Shown here one piece after another: positions 1 to 9,299 of a stretch of DNA of 64,000 bases. The DNA lies in assembly GCA_013076295.1 (NCBI GenBank), contig RQOL01000374.1:5260743-5324742 (forward strand), given 5' to 3'. Position 1 is the stretch's first letter; the number at the start of each line of letters is the position of its first letter. The notes beneath the pieces were generated by a model. The model did not search any database, was not told the origin of the DNA, and saw only the letters and a program-made list of their open reading frames with translations. The position numbers and the translations under genes are program-made. The stretch comes from Sanderia malayensis (lineage: Eukaryota; Cnidaria; Scyphozoa; Semaeostomeae; Pelagiidae).

Positions 1-2
1 TA

Positions 3-176
3 AGAGAAGAAAGAGAGTAAAGGGAGCCTTTGTAACAAGGGGTCCTAATTGGGTGCATTCACTTGATGGCCATGCCAAGCTAATGGGTTATCAAAAAAAT
101 TCGTTTCCATTGGCAATATACGGTTGTCTTGATTCAGCAAGCCGGAAGTTACTTTGGTTAAAATTTGGCGAGCAAT
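3..176 (+). pseudogene. Integrase-core (DDE) gene, fragment A
   Basis: The + frame from base 3 reads as the core of a retroviral-type integrase domain: a WVHSLDGH motif supplying the first catalytic Asp, then PLAIYGCLDSASRKLLWL. Such genes are multicopy in many invertebrates (recall of the family, not searched). The frame stops at an ISL2EU-type insertion. Host sequence ending AGCAAT (176) joins TCTGAC (6555) to give the continuous family motif SNSDP. One base upstream (near 170) is out of frame, so the gene was already decaying or carries a sequence error. The gene resumes at 6555 and, after a second interruption, at about 9300. The 5' part lies outside the window. Confidence 0.7.
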
Positions 177-254
177 AAGACACTTTCACTTGTCACATGA
201 CCATTATGTAATCTTATTTCTGATTGGCTGATTTCACCTGGAGGGCAAATTCGC
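177..254 (+). repeat. ISL2EU left terminal inverted repeat
   Basis: Begins AAGACACTTTCACTTGTCAC. Its reverse complement matches 6475-6552 with only a few mismatches. It contains an inverted CCAAT box (CTGATTGGCTG), likely the core of the transposase promoter, about 90 bp upstream of the transposase ATG at 315. Confidence 0.9.
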
Positions 255-1569
255 TGGAAGAAACAAATTGCCTAATAACGCAAACTTTCTTTCTGTGAAA
301 CGTTCTTGATAAAAATGGTCGTTACGTGCTCTATTTGCAGGGCAAGGGCCAAACGTGGTTCCTATGTAAGTTTTCATTGCCGCCCCTTAAGCCGCAAGAA
401 GTTATCAAAGTGTTGGATTGATTGTTTACGACTGGATGTGAGAAATATTCCAATCAACAGAAACACACGAATCTGCAACAAGCATTTCCAAGTTCGAGGG
501 ATGAGAAAAACAGGAAAAGTTGTACTTTCCAATTTAAATGCACCCACAAAAAGATCTGCTGACGAGAAAATAGGTGCCCTGAATATATTGGCAGATGCAG
601 TGCTGATTTTGGAAGAGGAGCAGCCACAAGAGAAGCAGAATAATATTGATGCACTCTTAACCCTTGCTGATTTATGTGCAGAGCAATGTCACCAAAACAC
701 CCAAGATCCTCTCACAATATTAGCAACTGTTTGTGAACAAAAACAAGCATTACAGGTTACTGATATCGAAAAGGAAATAAATGAAAATGCCAAATATAGC
801 AGTCAAAATGTGGATTACATTACATCTCTTAGATTGGAGATTGACAAGTTGCAGGATAAAGAGCTGACAGTTAACAATATAACAAAAGATAAACAGAAAC
901 TCAAAGTTTTTACTGGTTTTAAGGATGTTATTTTACTTCAAATTTGTTTTGATTATGTTACTGATCACCAACTGTATGGAAATGATAGGGCTGAGTTTTC
1001 TCTTCAGCAACAAATCCTCATTGTTTTGATGCGACTGCGTTTGGGGCTGACAGAGCAACATCTTGCCTTTGTTTATGGTGCCTCTTTGACAACAATTAGC
1101 AGAATATTTTCAAAATGGATTCCTGTAATGTACAGAAGATTTCGTCTTCTCAATATCTAGCCCTCCAAAGAAAAGATTTTGAGCACAATGCTTTGTAGCA
1201 TTGCCAGGAAAGTTCCTGATTTGTGTGTCATAATAGATTGCAAAGAGATGCGGATTCCGACACCTCAGAACCCAATTGCAAAGCAATTGACATTTTCAAG
1301 TTATAAGAGTAATAACACTGCCAAAGTCTTAATTGGTATATCACCTTCTGGTGCAATAAGCTTTGTATCTGAGGTGTATGGAGGGAGCATAAGTGGTAAA
1401 GAAATTACAAAAAGGAGCTGTATTCTGGATAAATTTCAAGAATCTGACATTCTAATGGCAGACAGAGGATTCACAATCCATGATGAAACCAAGATAAGAG
1501 GAAACACCTGCATTTACCAGTAAAGGAGAGCAGTTAGACCCTTTTGAAGTTGCAAAAAGCAGAAGAATA

Positions 1570-1595
1570 CAGTAAGTCCCCGCAACTAAGAAACT
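1570..1595 (+). repeat. pogo left TIR
   Basis: 26 bp starting CAGTAAGTCCCC, preceded by TA; perfect inverted match to 4663-4688. Confidence 0.93.
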
Positions 1596-1826
1596 CATTC
1601 TTTCAGATCAGGCTGTTTGGTTTCTTATAAAGAAGCAAAAAATCTAACCGCAGGCTGTAGTTTCTTGTATGCACATTAAGAAACTCAACAATACAAATCA
1701 CTTGCGCCTCCTTAATGGCGGTTTTAGAGACTGCGGGCCCCTGGGCCAAAGACCCCAACAGACTTCTAATTTGATGTTATCTACCCAATTTCACATTTTT
1801 TCTTTGTTGCAGGGCCCTTTTCTGGA

Positions 1827-1863
1827 CATAAAAAGCGCAGGCCTGGGGCCTGCGCTTTTTATG
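1827..1863. repeat. Perfect 17-bp hairpin inside the pogo element
   Basis: Arms CATAAAAAGCGCAGGCC (1827-1843) and its exact reverse complement (1847-1863) are separated by TGG. It lies in the 5' non-coding part of the pogo element, between the left TIR and the HIRAN-like ORF. Its function is unknown; it could be a small palindromic insertion or a transcript 3' structure. Confidence 0.85.
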
Positions 1864-2114
1864 AGGGTCACTCTCTGTGTGTAAGATTTTCTGGGCCGAA
1901 GGAAGGTTGACAACAAATTTTCTGGACTCACAGCTGTAAAACATGTAAAACAAGTTAGGAAGGTAATCTCCAAGTAGACCACAACCACACCAAGAGGCTG
2001 ACTGCCCAGAACAATCCCTTGCCTAAAACATCAAAATGGAGAATTTGCTTGCGCACAATAAAAACAAAATTGTTTGATTTATGCAAGTATCAATGACTTA
2101 AATGCAGATTAATG

Positions 2115-2561
2115 TCATTTTTCTTGGGTGCCATGCATGATTATTTCAGGTTTTCTGGAGGTTTCCACACCCTCTTTCTGTAGGGCACACACAAGCTTGT
2201 CCCGCAGTCTTTCCACGTATTGCTTACATCCACTAAACTTCAACTCAATTGGCACCTCCACACCCATTCCTTGACCGGCGTTAAATCTTTTTCCAATGAC
2301 CTCTGCATCAAGATCCCCACCACCTTGCAGAAATTTAAAGCAGAGTTTTGAAAGATACTTTGGTATGTGACCAACAATCTGTTCATTTTCCTCACACATC
2401 AATTTTATTGCATATTTATCCTTTGCAATAGCTTCAGGATCACATTCAAGATCAGTTGTCAATATTTCTCCCAATTTCAATTTATGCTTTGAAAGATATA
2501 CGTGATAACCTCTCATCGCAGTTTCCACGTACATACACGCTTGTCCCATATAGGCCGCCAT
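2115..2561 (-). CDS. HIRAN-like accessory ORF of the pogo element
   Basis: An open 148-codon frame with ATG at 2561. The protein contains the pattern I associate with HIRAN-like proteins: VETAMRGYHVYLSKHKLKLG, then a CDPEAIAKDKYAIKLM stretch, then IVGHIPKYLSKLCFKFLQ-GG. HIRAN domains in HLTF-type helicases bind 3' single-stranded DNA ends. In a transposon such a protein could act on the excised or gapped DNA; that role is inference. It lies within the pogo TIRs and is transcribed away from the transposase (ATG 2671), leaving a 109-bp shared promoter interval. Unlike the transposase it has no in-frame stop. It could instead be a captured host fragment. Confidence 0.65.
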   Translation of the reverse strand: MAAYMGQACMYVETAMRGYHVYLSKHKLKLGEILTTDLECDPEAIAKDKYAIKLMCEENEQIVGHIPKYLSKLCFKFLQGGGDLDAEVIGKRFNAGQGMGVEVPIELKFSGCKQYVERLRDKLVCALQKEGVETSRKPEIIMHGTQEK

Positions 2562-2670
2562 ATTGGCACAACACTTGGAGTTGTTGTCATTGCTTGTCAG
2601 ACTAATGTGGTTGTTGTTGCTGTATTGTCAGTCGGAAAGTATGCAACAGAGATGAGATGGTTTTAAAAAG

Positions 2671-4446
2671 ATGGCATCCAATCAAGAAAAGAATCTTTCC
2701 ACACCACGACAGGCCACATTGGCAAATTTTGGATTCACGAAGTCAGTGAAAACCTCACGAGGAAACATCTATCAAGTCGAACTGAACAAGTCTGCATCAG
2801 AAAAGTCGAACACAGTCTACTGTCCTCACTGCGCCCCAGGTTCCAAATCTTGAGGTGGTTTCAAATCAATACAATAATTGAACCATCACATCACATACAA
2901 ACATCCAACATGCGATCTTGTTCCAAAGCAAAAAGACAATGATGCCTCTCAAACAAATGATATAACAGACAAAATGAATACTAACATAGAACTGAATGCT
3001 TCCTTTACACAACAGGCAAGTATTCCATCATGTGAACAAGAAAATGAAGCAGCAATGACCATTGAAGCACCGAGGAGGACTGAAAGGGCAGTAAGAAGGA
3101 AATCATATACTTTGCATTTCAAACTCAAAGTTATAGATGAGTTACAAAATTTTGTCAAAAGCAAAAATTTCAGTGATAAATATAAATACATTGCTGAAAA
3201 GTATGGAATATCCAAATCAATGGTATGCAAATGGAATAAACAGAAAGAAGATATGAGACAGGAAGCTATCAAGTTGAAATTAAAGAAAACCAGAATTGGT
3301 ACTGATAGTGCAAGCACTGGAAGAACAAGAAGAATTTTAAGAAAGTTTCGACTGAGAAAATATTCACGGGCTGAAAGCAGAATAGTTTCAGATATAAAGC
3401 AGCAAAGAACAAAGGCTTTTAAAGTCAGTGGAAGATGGATAAAGATCAAAATGAAGCAAGCCATCATAGAGTTTTATGGAAATGAGATGGCAGAACACTT
3501 TAAAGCCTCCAAGAACTGGCTGTACAGATTTACACAGAGGAATGAACTTTCTCTTCGAAGAAAAACTAATTAAAAAAAACTGAGCGGAAATGATAAATTG
3601 CCTATCATCCAAAATTTTCACAGGCAATTGAGACAAGACATAAAATCCAAAAGGCGCAGGGATGGATTTGTTGATTTCCATGCCAAATGGGGCAGATGGA
3701 TGCCATCAAGACGGTACAATGTTGATCAAGTACCTTGCCCCTTCATCATAAATCAAAACCAAACATATGATGAAAAGGGGAAAGCTGGAATTTGGATTTC
3801 ACAGCCAGGAAATGGATTGGATAAGAGGCAATGTACTCTGCAGCTCTGTATATGCCCAGATGACCCACAAGTTGTTCCTCCATCCATTATCTTCAGAGGC
3901 AAGGGGAATGTTCCAAAAAAGGAAAAGGATGCATATGATAAGAGAGTTCATATTTACTGGCAGCCAAGTGCCTGGATGGATAGTAATGTTGCACTGAAGT
4001 GGGTAAAGAACACATTTGCCCCTGCAGTGTGCAAAAAATCAGAAAATGTCCTGTTTCTGGACAACCTGAGTTGTCAAATGACTCAACAGTTTCATTCAGC
4101 ATGCAAACAATTTGCATCAACTTTAGTTTACCCACTACCACCAGGCGAAACCGACAAATGCCAGCCAGTTGATCAGGGAGAAGGATACATGATTAAGCAA
4201 TTAATTGGACAGGAATTAGACAAGTACTTGGAAGAAGATGATAATTTGGAAAAGTGGCAGACATCATTGACTGCTGGTGAAAGAAGAATACTTCTTACAA
4301 AGTGGGTTGGTGAAGCATGGGAGAAATTGAACACAAATCTCAGTTATAGAAAGAAACTTTTCCAGAAGACTGGACTCCTTATGACTGCAGACGGAAGCGA
4401 TGATGAATTAATCAGACCAGAAGGCTTCCCTAACTACACTTTCTAG
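2671..4446 (+). pseudogene. pogo/Tigger-type transposase (HTH + DDE_1)
   Basis: One reading frame of about 590 codons runs from ATG 2671 to the stop at 4444-4446, broken only by three in-frame stops (TGA 2851, TAA 2875, TAA 3571) and no frameshift. In order: an N-terminal zinc finger (CPHC ... HHITYKH) that contains the first two stops; a psq/CENP-B type helix-turn-helix around YIAEKYGISKSMVCKW; a second DNA-binding region; then the DDE_1 core with Asp in YNVDQVPC, Asp in VLFLDNLSCQ and Asp in CQPVDQGEGYM. This enzyme class cuts at CAGT-type TIRs and duplicates TA, matching the element ends. The few lesions suggest a fairly recent loss of function. Confidence 0.88.
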
Positions 4447-4662
4447 TTATATGATGAGCAGAGCATTGGTATTTTTCATTACTATTTTTCATTGGTTATT
4501 TTCATTGGTATTTTTCAATTTTTATATCTTTAGTATTTTTATTGAAAAAAAAAATGAATTTTTGACTCTTTCACAAGAAACTGATTCTAATTTCAGGCTG
4601 CTTTGTTTCTAATAATATGAGAAAAATATCCAAAAACTGCAGCCTGCTGTTTCTTATATGGC

Positions 4663-4688
4663 AGTTTCTTAGTTGCGGGGACTTACTG
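4663..4688 (-). repeat. pogo right TIR
   Basis: 26 bp ending GGGGACTTACTG, followed by TA; perfect inverted match to 1570-1595. Confidence 0.93.
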
Positions 4689-4858
4689 TAGCAAACACAA
4701 GAATCCATGTGGAAAGGGAAATTGGCTGAGTCAAAGAATACAAAATAACAAGTGAAATTAACACAACACACATTTTGCCTTATTTTAATGAAATATTCTT
4801 TATTTGTTGCATGTTAACAAATTTCCAAGATATTTTAATAACATAAATTTGTGGCCTC

Positions 4859-6443
4859 TTACTTGTTGACATGACATATAGCTAGCTGATTCTTGAAAGA
4901 ATAAATGAATAAAAAAAGTTCCAGTTTTTCTATATTGTTGTTTATCCATTCTTTGCTTGGGGTAATTCTTTCTATAAAAATGTCATTTCCAGTGCCAACA
5001 ACAAAGTCACAAAATTTAAGAATGTGTCTGCCAACATAAAGTGGCAACTGACATTGATGATAGTAATTATGGTTCTTCTTTAACTGAATTTGAGCAGACT
5101 CCTTCATAGTTAGACAAAAACTGCTGCCTTTTGACTTAATTGCCCCTTGTACAGTTTTATTCCAGTGTGATACAGCAGCCTTCACTTTAACACAACCTTT
5201 TAATCCAGAGGACTCACTAACCATTCCATCTGGTGAAGCACCTAACCATCCATACTCTTTATCAATTAGAAAACCAGCATGACTCAGAACAATGTTGTTT
5301 CCATTAACTGCATTGTGGTGCTTGTACCTCAGTAAAATTTCAGATTCCTTTTCTTCCCCATTTTCATAGCTGCAGTTGTAACAGTAGATTTGCTGGTGAA
5401 ACTATCCAATATCGATTTTGGAAAAATATCAGATCTGTTCAGGATTCTCCCACAGATTGATCCAGTGATCCTATCTTTTCTGACTCTGAACCATAAAGGG
5501 CCAGAAGATTGGGATTTTGTTTGCTCAAATATTCCCATTCTCTGTCTTTCTGAAACATTCAAGTTCTCCTTGTAAAGCTCCCATTTTCGTACTGTAGAAA
5601 GATCACTCTCACTTAAGCTGTTTTCCAAGGGTCATGCCTCTGCTGCCATTTTTTCACAGTGATCAGAAGAGCCATTGTCAGAAGAAATACTATATGAGAA
5701 AGGACGCTCATCATTCTAAACAGTTAGAAGAGCAATACTGTGTTTTACAGTTTTTTGATACCTTTCCAGGGAATCATTTAAATTCGGTGCAGCAGTTAGA
5801 TCATATTTAGTGATATTGCCTATAATGTCATCAGGGTTGTGTACCTTAAATTTCGCATTTTTCTTCCTTGGTTCTTTTCTTGCAACAGCAAAATCTATCT
5901 CACTAAATTTTTAGGAGAAAATTTTTTGTTTCTGGGCTTGCTCCACATCATCAGTTGTTCAGTGCAGGACTTTTCCCCTCTGTCACTCCCAAGAAACTTG
6001 CGAGCGAATTCCTCCAAGGCATAACAAAGAGAAACAACATGTTAACAACTGGCATGTGGGCCTTGTCCTGCAACGCAGCCACACTTTAAAAACTGGATCT
6101 TGGCCGTTTTTTCTTCAAGCCTCATCATGAGGTCATCAACATCATCTTTCTTCATTTCGGGCAAGCATTTACTTGCTATAACGATACAGTGGTACACAAC
6201 TTTTACCTTCAGTCCCTGTACGTGGCCTGCTTTGAACAACTGATATGAAGATTCCCGAAGTGTTTTGAAGTCCTTCCTGGCCTCTGCATCTGGGGCTATT
6301 ACGTTGATAAAATAATTTATAATCTCAGACATTGTGAAATTTTCCAATGTTTTCCCTATCTCTGGATGTAAATAACACAGTCCCAATGCAACAAAGTCGT
6401 TATATATTTGAATTTTTTGCTGGCAATCCATGGTAAACAACAA
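4859..6443 (-). pseudogene. YqaJ-type nuclease of the ISL2EU element
   Basis: The frame from 6443 (ATG at 6431 after an alternative start) begins with an N-terminal region ending in a Cys-rich KCGCVAGQGPHASC motif, where a TAA replaces the expected next residue. Later pieces in the same strand include CTEQLMMWSKPRNKKFSP (about 5950), the nuclease entry motif SSGPLWFRVRKDRITGS (about 5500), GASPDGMVS (about 5240) with the metal-binding Asp, and the C-terminal Gln/Tyr block NYYHQCQLPLYV with CDFVV. The position usually Glu in the E-x-K catalytic motif reads Lys here (CVKVKA). Lambda-exonuclease-like YqaJ proteins accompany ISL2EU transposases. This copy is broken by several stops. Confidence 0.75.
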
Positions 6444-6474
6444 ATTTTACTGCTATGCCACTTGTTCTTTCCCT

Positions 6475-6552
6475 GCGAACTTGCCCTCCAAGTGAAATCA
6501 GCCAATCAGAAATGAGATTACGTAATGGTCATGTGACAAGTGAAAGTGTCTC
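6475..6552 (-). repeat. ISL2EU right terminal inverted repeat
   Basis: Mirror copy of 177-254, with a canonical CCAAT box (CAGCCAATCAG) and a palindromic ATTACGTAAT. It lies just upstream of the minus-strand YqaJ gene (ORF from 6443) and probably supplies its promoter. Confidence 0.9.
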
Positions 6553-6554
6553 AT

Positions 6555-6712
6555 TCTGACCCAAAAATAGTGGGCAGATGGTATCTGGAATACCTTTACG
6601 AGACCAGAATGATTGGTCATAATTTGCGCATTGATAAAGGAACTGAGACTGGAGACATGGCTACGATACATGCATTTCTTATGTCTGAATTGGGAATTGA
6701 AGATCCCGTGGC
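6555..6712 (+). pseudogene. Integrase-core gene, fragment B
   Basis: Continues fragment A beyond the ISL2EU element: SDPKIVGRWYLEYLYETR, then LRIDKGTETGDMATIHAFL, which contains the second catalytic Asp (IDKGTE). Similarity ends at about 6712, where the sequence becomes the 3' end of a different integrase gene on the opposite strand. Confidence 0.7.
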
Positions 6713-7218
6713 TTCAGCTGATGTGGTGAATAGTTTCGGACAGAACTCATAGGATGGTGATTCCAGTCATGCATGAGTTCTTTCAGCACTTCGTTGATGC
6801 GTGGAGTAAAAATCAAATGAAAAACATATAGATGGACCTCATTCAAAGGATCTAGTATTCCGCAGTCTTCCATGTAATAAAATAATGTATGAAATCTCTG
6901 TATAGTGGATCGCTTAACATCCAGCCATAAACGCTCGATCCTCTGATTATGAACAGAAGATCCTGTGATAAAACTACCCCTATTAGGCTATCTGTTGTAA
7001 ATCATAAAACGTGCGACATCCACATTTTCAACTCCCATATCTGCTCTTACTCGAGATGGCAGACCATGCACATCTACTTCCTCCTGAAATAATCTGAGTA
7101 CTGTTGATGCCTTGTTGTTACTGCTGCACTGTAAGAACACAATCTTCCGGCTATACCCATCAATGCCTCCATGTATGATAAGTCACCAACGGATGAGCTT
7201 GTGATTCCCATCAATGTG

Positions 7219-7364
7219 CCTGGAACAATTTCAACAGAATTTGTGAACAAACCCACAAAACACCAGAGAAGGAGCATTTATTTAATATTTATTGGAAAAA
7301 AGGCAAATTATGCTTTGAATAAAATGTAATTATTGCAAAAGTCAGTTATGCTCGAAAAACTCAC
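7219..7364 (-). other. Intron of the second integrase gene
   Basis: Donor GTGAGT (from 7364) and acceptor TTCCAG (to 7219). Splicing joins TG|G to restore the Trp-His-Ile-Asp-Gly catalytic motif, so the intron is well supported by frame and family. Confidence 0.8.
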
Positions 7365-7647
7365 CATAACGAATTGGGGCTAGGAACACTGTAGGATCTT
7401 CTGACAATCGCTGTTGTGCGCCTTAAAATTCTGCTCATAGGATCCACTTCCATTATAGCATCTCTAACTCTTCTTCGGTGAACATTAATTCCTCTGGCGC
7501 GTAATGCCCCGATGACCATTGTCTCACCAATGTCCGGAAGAGCATCAAGAATACTTCGGATAATTTCACATAAATTTTCGTGAGTAATTGTCGTATAAGT
7601 TACTCTTGCACCAGAGTTGGGAGATATCAGTAAACCATATTCCATGC

Positions 7648-8217
7648 AAGGCAATTCGACATGGAAATTAGTCACGAAAAAAGCAAGATCCTGACAACTT
7701 CGAGACAGAATGAGCGCAATGAAACGGAGGAGAAGGTCATGATAGACGGAAATGAACTCAAAGAAGTACACCAATTCAAATATCTTGGAGCAGTGATGAA
7801 CGAAGATGCTACCTTGTCAACAGAAATCAAGACTAGACTGGCAATGGCGACAAGTCAAATGGCCAAGTTCAATCACATTTAGAAGAGTAGAGAGGTGGGA
7901 GACAAAACAAAGATACAATTAATGAGAGCACTAGTGACCGCCGTGGCCCTATATGGGTGGGAAGCATGGACCTTGAGCAAACAACTGGAAAAGAAAATAA
8001 CAGCTTTTGAGATGAGATGCTTTCGACGACTGCTAGGAATCCATTGGCGTGATCACCGCACCAATGTATCAGTCATCGAGGAGATAGAGACGAAGATCGG
8101 AGACTTTGAACGACTGCTGGACACGGTGAAGAGGGGGAAACTTCAATGGTTTGGACACGTCACGAGGAGACCCGGCACTCTTGCACATACGGGTGTGACC
8201 TGACCTGACCTGACCTG
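7648..8217 (+). mobile_element. 5'-truncated LINE with 11-bp target duplication
   Basis: The 3' end of a non-LTR retrotransposon flanked by ATATTCCATGC (7637-7647 and 8218-8228). The element ends in four or more TGACC repeats (8196-8217) instead of poly-A. Precise duplication plus 5' truncation show target-primed insertion into the antisense integrase gene. The clade is not resolved from this piece. Confidence 0.9.
7661..8203 (+). pseudogene. Reverse-transcriptase C-terminal region of the LINE
   Basis: Two stretches in frames offset by a lesion near 7882: VHQFKYLGAVMNEDATLSTEIKTR... and LMRALVTAVALYGWEAWTLSK followed by EMRCFRRLLGIHWRDHRTN and LQWFGHVTR. The FKYLG, YG-E-WTL, RRLLGI-W-D-RTN and WFGHV motifs are typical of the region after the catalytic palm of LINE reverse transcriptases. 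The catalytic domain and endonuclease are absent. Confidence 0.85.
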
Positions 8218-8760
8218 ATATTCCATGCGCCTGCGACGCAGGGTTTTTGTAGATACTTTTAAGAGATGTGCCACCAATTTCCAGATTTTGAACAATTCAA
8301 AGTAATGTTCAATGTTTTCTTGTGAGATTACTTTTCTTGGCCGACCATTTCCAGAATTTTCTCTATCTTGAATGTTGCCACCCTCAAAATCATATAAAGG
8401 ATGCCCTTGTGTTAAGGAGTCATCAATATTCCTGTATGCTGAAATTGCTTCTTGGATTATAGCACCTATATCATTTGCAAAATTGGAACCTAAATCTCCA
8501 TCCTCATTCTGCTCAACGTATGACTTTATGAAAGACAGTCAATTAATAATTCTCTGTAACTTTGTGTGCCATTCCTCTAATATGCCATTTGTGGAGAATA
8601 AGCTTTTTTGAGCTTCTTCAATTTGAGCTGGGATTGTACGGAGAAACGCAAGAACATCATCGACGACTGGTAGAATCAACTCCTGTCCCTCTGCCATCTT
8701 GTTCGCCACTGACTTTACACGATGTGTCACACCATACTCAGAGCGCATGCGCTAAAACTA

Positions 8761-8929
8761 TACATGAATTTTTACGGTATAGAATTTGCATACATGAATT
8801 TTTATGGTATACAATTTGCATACATGAATTTTTACGGTATACAATTTGCATACAAGAATTTTTACGGTATACAATTTGCATACATAAATTTTTACGGTAT
8901 ACAATTTGCATACATGAATTTTTATGGTG
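8761..8929. repeat. 30-bp minisatellite, about 5.6 copies
   Basis: Unit TACATGAATTTTTACGGTAT plus ten more bases, repeated in perfect 30-bp register with few substitutions. It lies immediately upstream of the minus-strand integrase start, so it may mark the edge of that insertion. The open frames across it are by-products of a period divisible by three. Confidence 0.95.
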
Positions 8930-9295
8930 TTTTTATGAATTCATGGTATAAAATTTTGGAAGAGATGAGTGTTATTAAAAAGTATATCAAATAAAAATAT
9001 TAGATACATTTGTCCCCTATGGTGCCTCATACGTCGTAACTCTACTTCAAAGAGCAGCTTCAATATCTCAAAGAGAATATGTTTTATAATCCACAAATTG
9101 AATTGGACAGGTTTTTATTCAGGTTTTTATGAGCTCCCTCTTGTATTGTCCCACTTTTTAGTATCCCCATATGCCCCTGGAAATGCAAAGTGCTCCGGCA
9201 ATAGACCCTTCATCTTATTTCGAGGGGGTTGATCAGTATAGGTCAGTCCATTTACATTTTCATGCCATTATTTTCCATTATGTACTGATTATACT
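8930..9295. other. No gene recognised
   Basis: AT-rich sequence between the minisatellite and the last integrase fragment. Short open frames here show no family motif. The TACTGTCTTCTCAG at about 9297-9310 could be a splice acceptor for integrase fragment C. Confidence 0.5.
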
Positions 9296-9299
9296 ATAC

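Larger units (their letters stand above)
1570..4688 (+). mobile_element. pogo (Tc1/mariner) element with TA duplication
   Basis: A 26-bp perfect terminal inverted repeat starting CAGTAAGTCCCCGCAACTAA (1570-1595, mirrored at 4663-4688) is flanked by TA (1568-1569, 4689-4690), the standard pogo/mariner target. The 3.1-kb element holds a DDE_1 transposase on + and a HIRAN-like ORF on -, divergently arranged. Subterminal AAGAAAC and GCAGGCTG motifs recur at both ends. It sits inside the ISL2EU transposase gene, whose frame is restored when the element and one TA are removed. Confidence 0.92.
315..4846 (+). pseudogene. THAP-DDE_4 transposase, split by the pogo insertion
   Basis: The true ATG is at 315. 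Residues 1-60 form a THAP zinc finger (CSIC ... RICNKH, C2CH pattern). A coiled/linker region follows, then the HTH_Tnp_4-like segment (FSLQQQILIVLMRLRLGL), then the DDE_4 catalytic core: first Asp in CVIIDCKEMRI, second Asp in ILMADRGF. A TAG at 1158-1160 replaces the Trp of the family motif WPSKE, and a frameshift lies near 1500. The frame then reads to SRRI at 1567, where the pogo element enters, and continues at 4691 with ANTRIHVEREIG, holding the catalytic Glu. A TGA follows, then a C-terminal LTNFQ motif and stop at 4844-4846, twelve bases from the stop of the convergent YqaJ gene. It would excise and insert the element; as it stands it cannot make the whole protein. Confidence 0.85.
177..6552 (+). 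mobile_element. ISL2EU-type DNA transposon with nested pogo insertion
   Basis: Near-identical terminal inverted repeats of about 76 bp (177-254 and 6475-6552) bound a 6.4-kb element flanked by a 2-bp AT duplication (175-176, 6553-6554). It carries a THAP-DDE_4 transposase on + and a YqaJ-type nuclease on -, which converge at about 4850. That gene pair is the signature of the ISL2EU superfamily as I know it. Removing the element restores a plausible integrase reading frame, which supports the exact ends. Without the pogo insertion the element is about 3.3 kb. Both genes carry stops, so the copy is not autonomous. Confidence 0.85.
6680..8748 (-). pseudogene. Second integrase-core gene, two exons, interrupted by a LINE
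   Basis: Reads on the minus strand from about 8748. It has an N-terminal helical region, a helix-turn-helix near GRPRKVISQENIEHYFEL, then RRRRMEYGL where the LINE is inserted (7648-8217), then LCEIIRSILDALPDIGETM and PSPNSLW. An intron of 146 bp (7364-7219, GTGAGT...TTCCAG) splits the Trp codon. Exon 2 begins HIDGNHKLIRW (catalytic Asp) and continues through [31 protein letters not shown] (second Asp), SSVHNQRIERLW, and the C-terminal block DPLNEVHLYVFHLIFTPRIN to SPHQL near 6714. Stops at about 8539, after LIRW and after IYNR mark it as decayed. It is inserted antisense within integrase gene 1, and the two are clearly different paralogues. Confidence 0.8.

Noticed and set aside
2949..3467. 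172-codon minus-strand ORF with hydrophobic text
   Set aside because: Shadow of the pogo transposase on the opposite strand.
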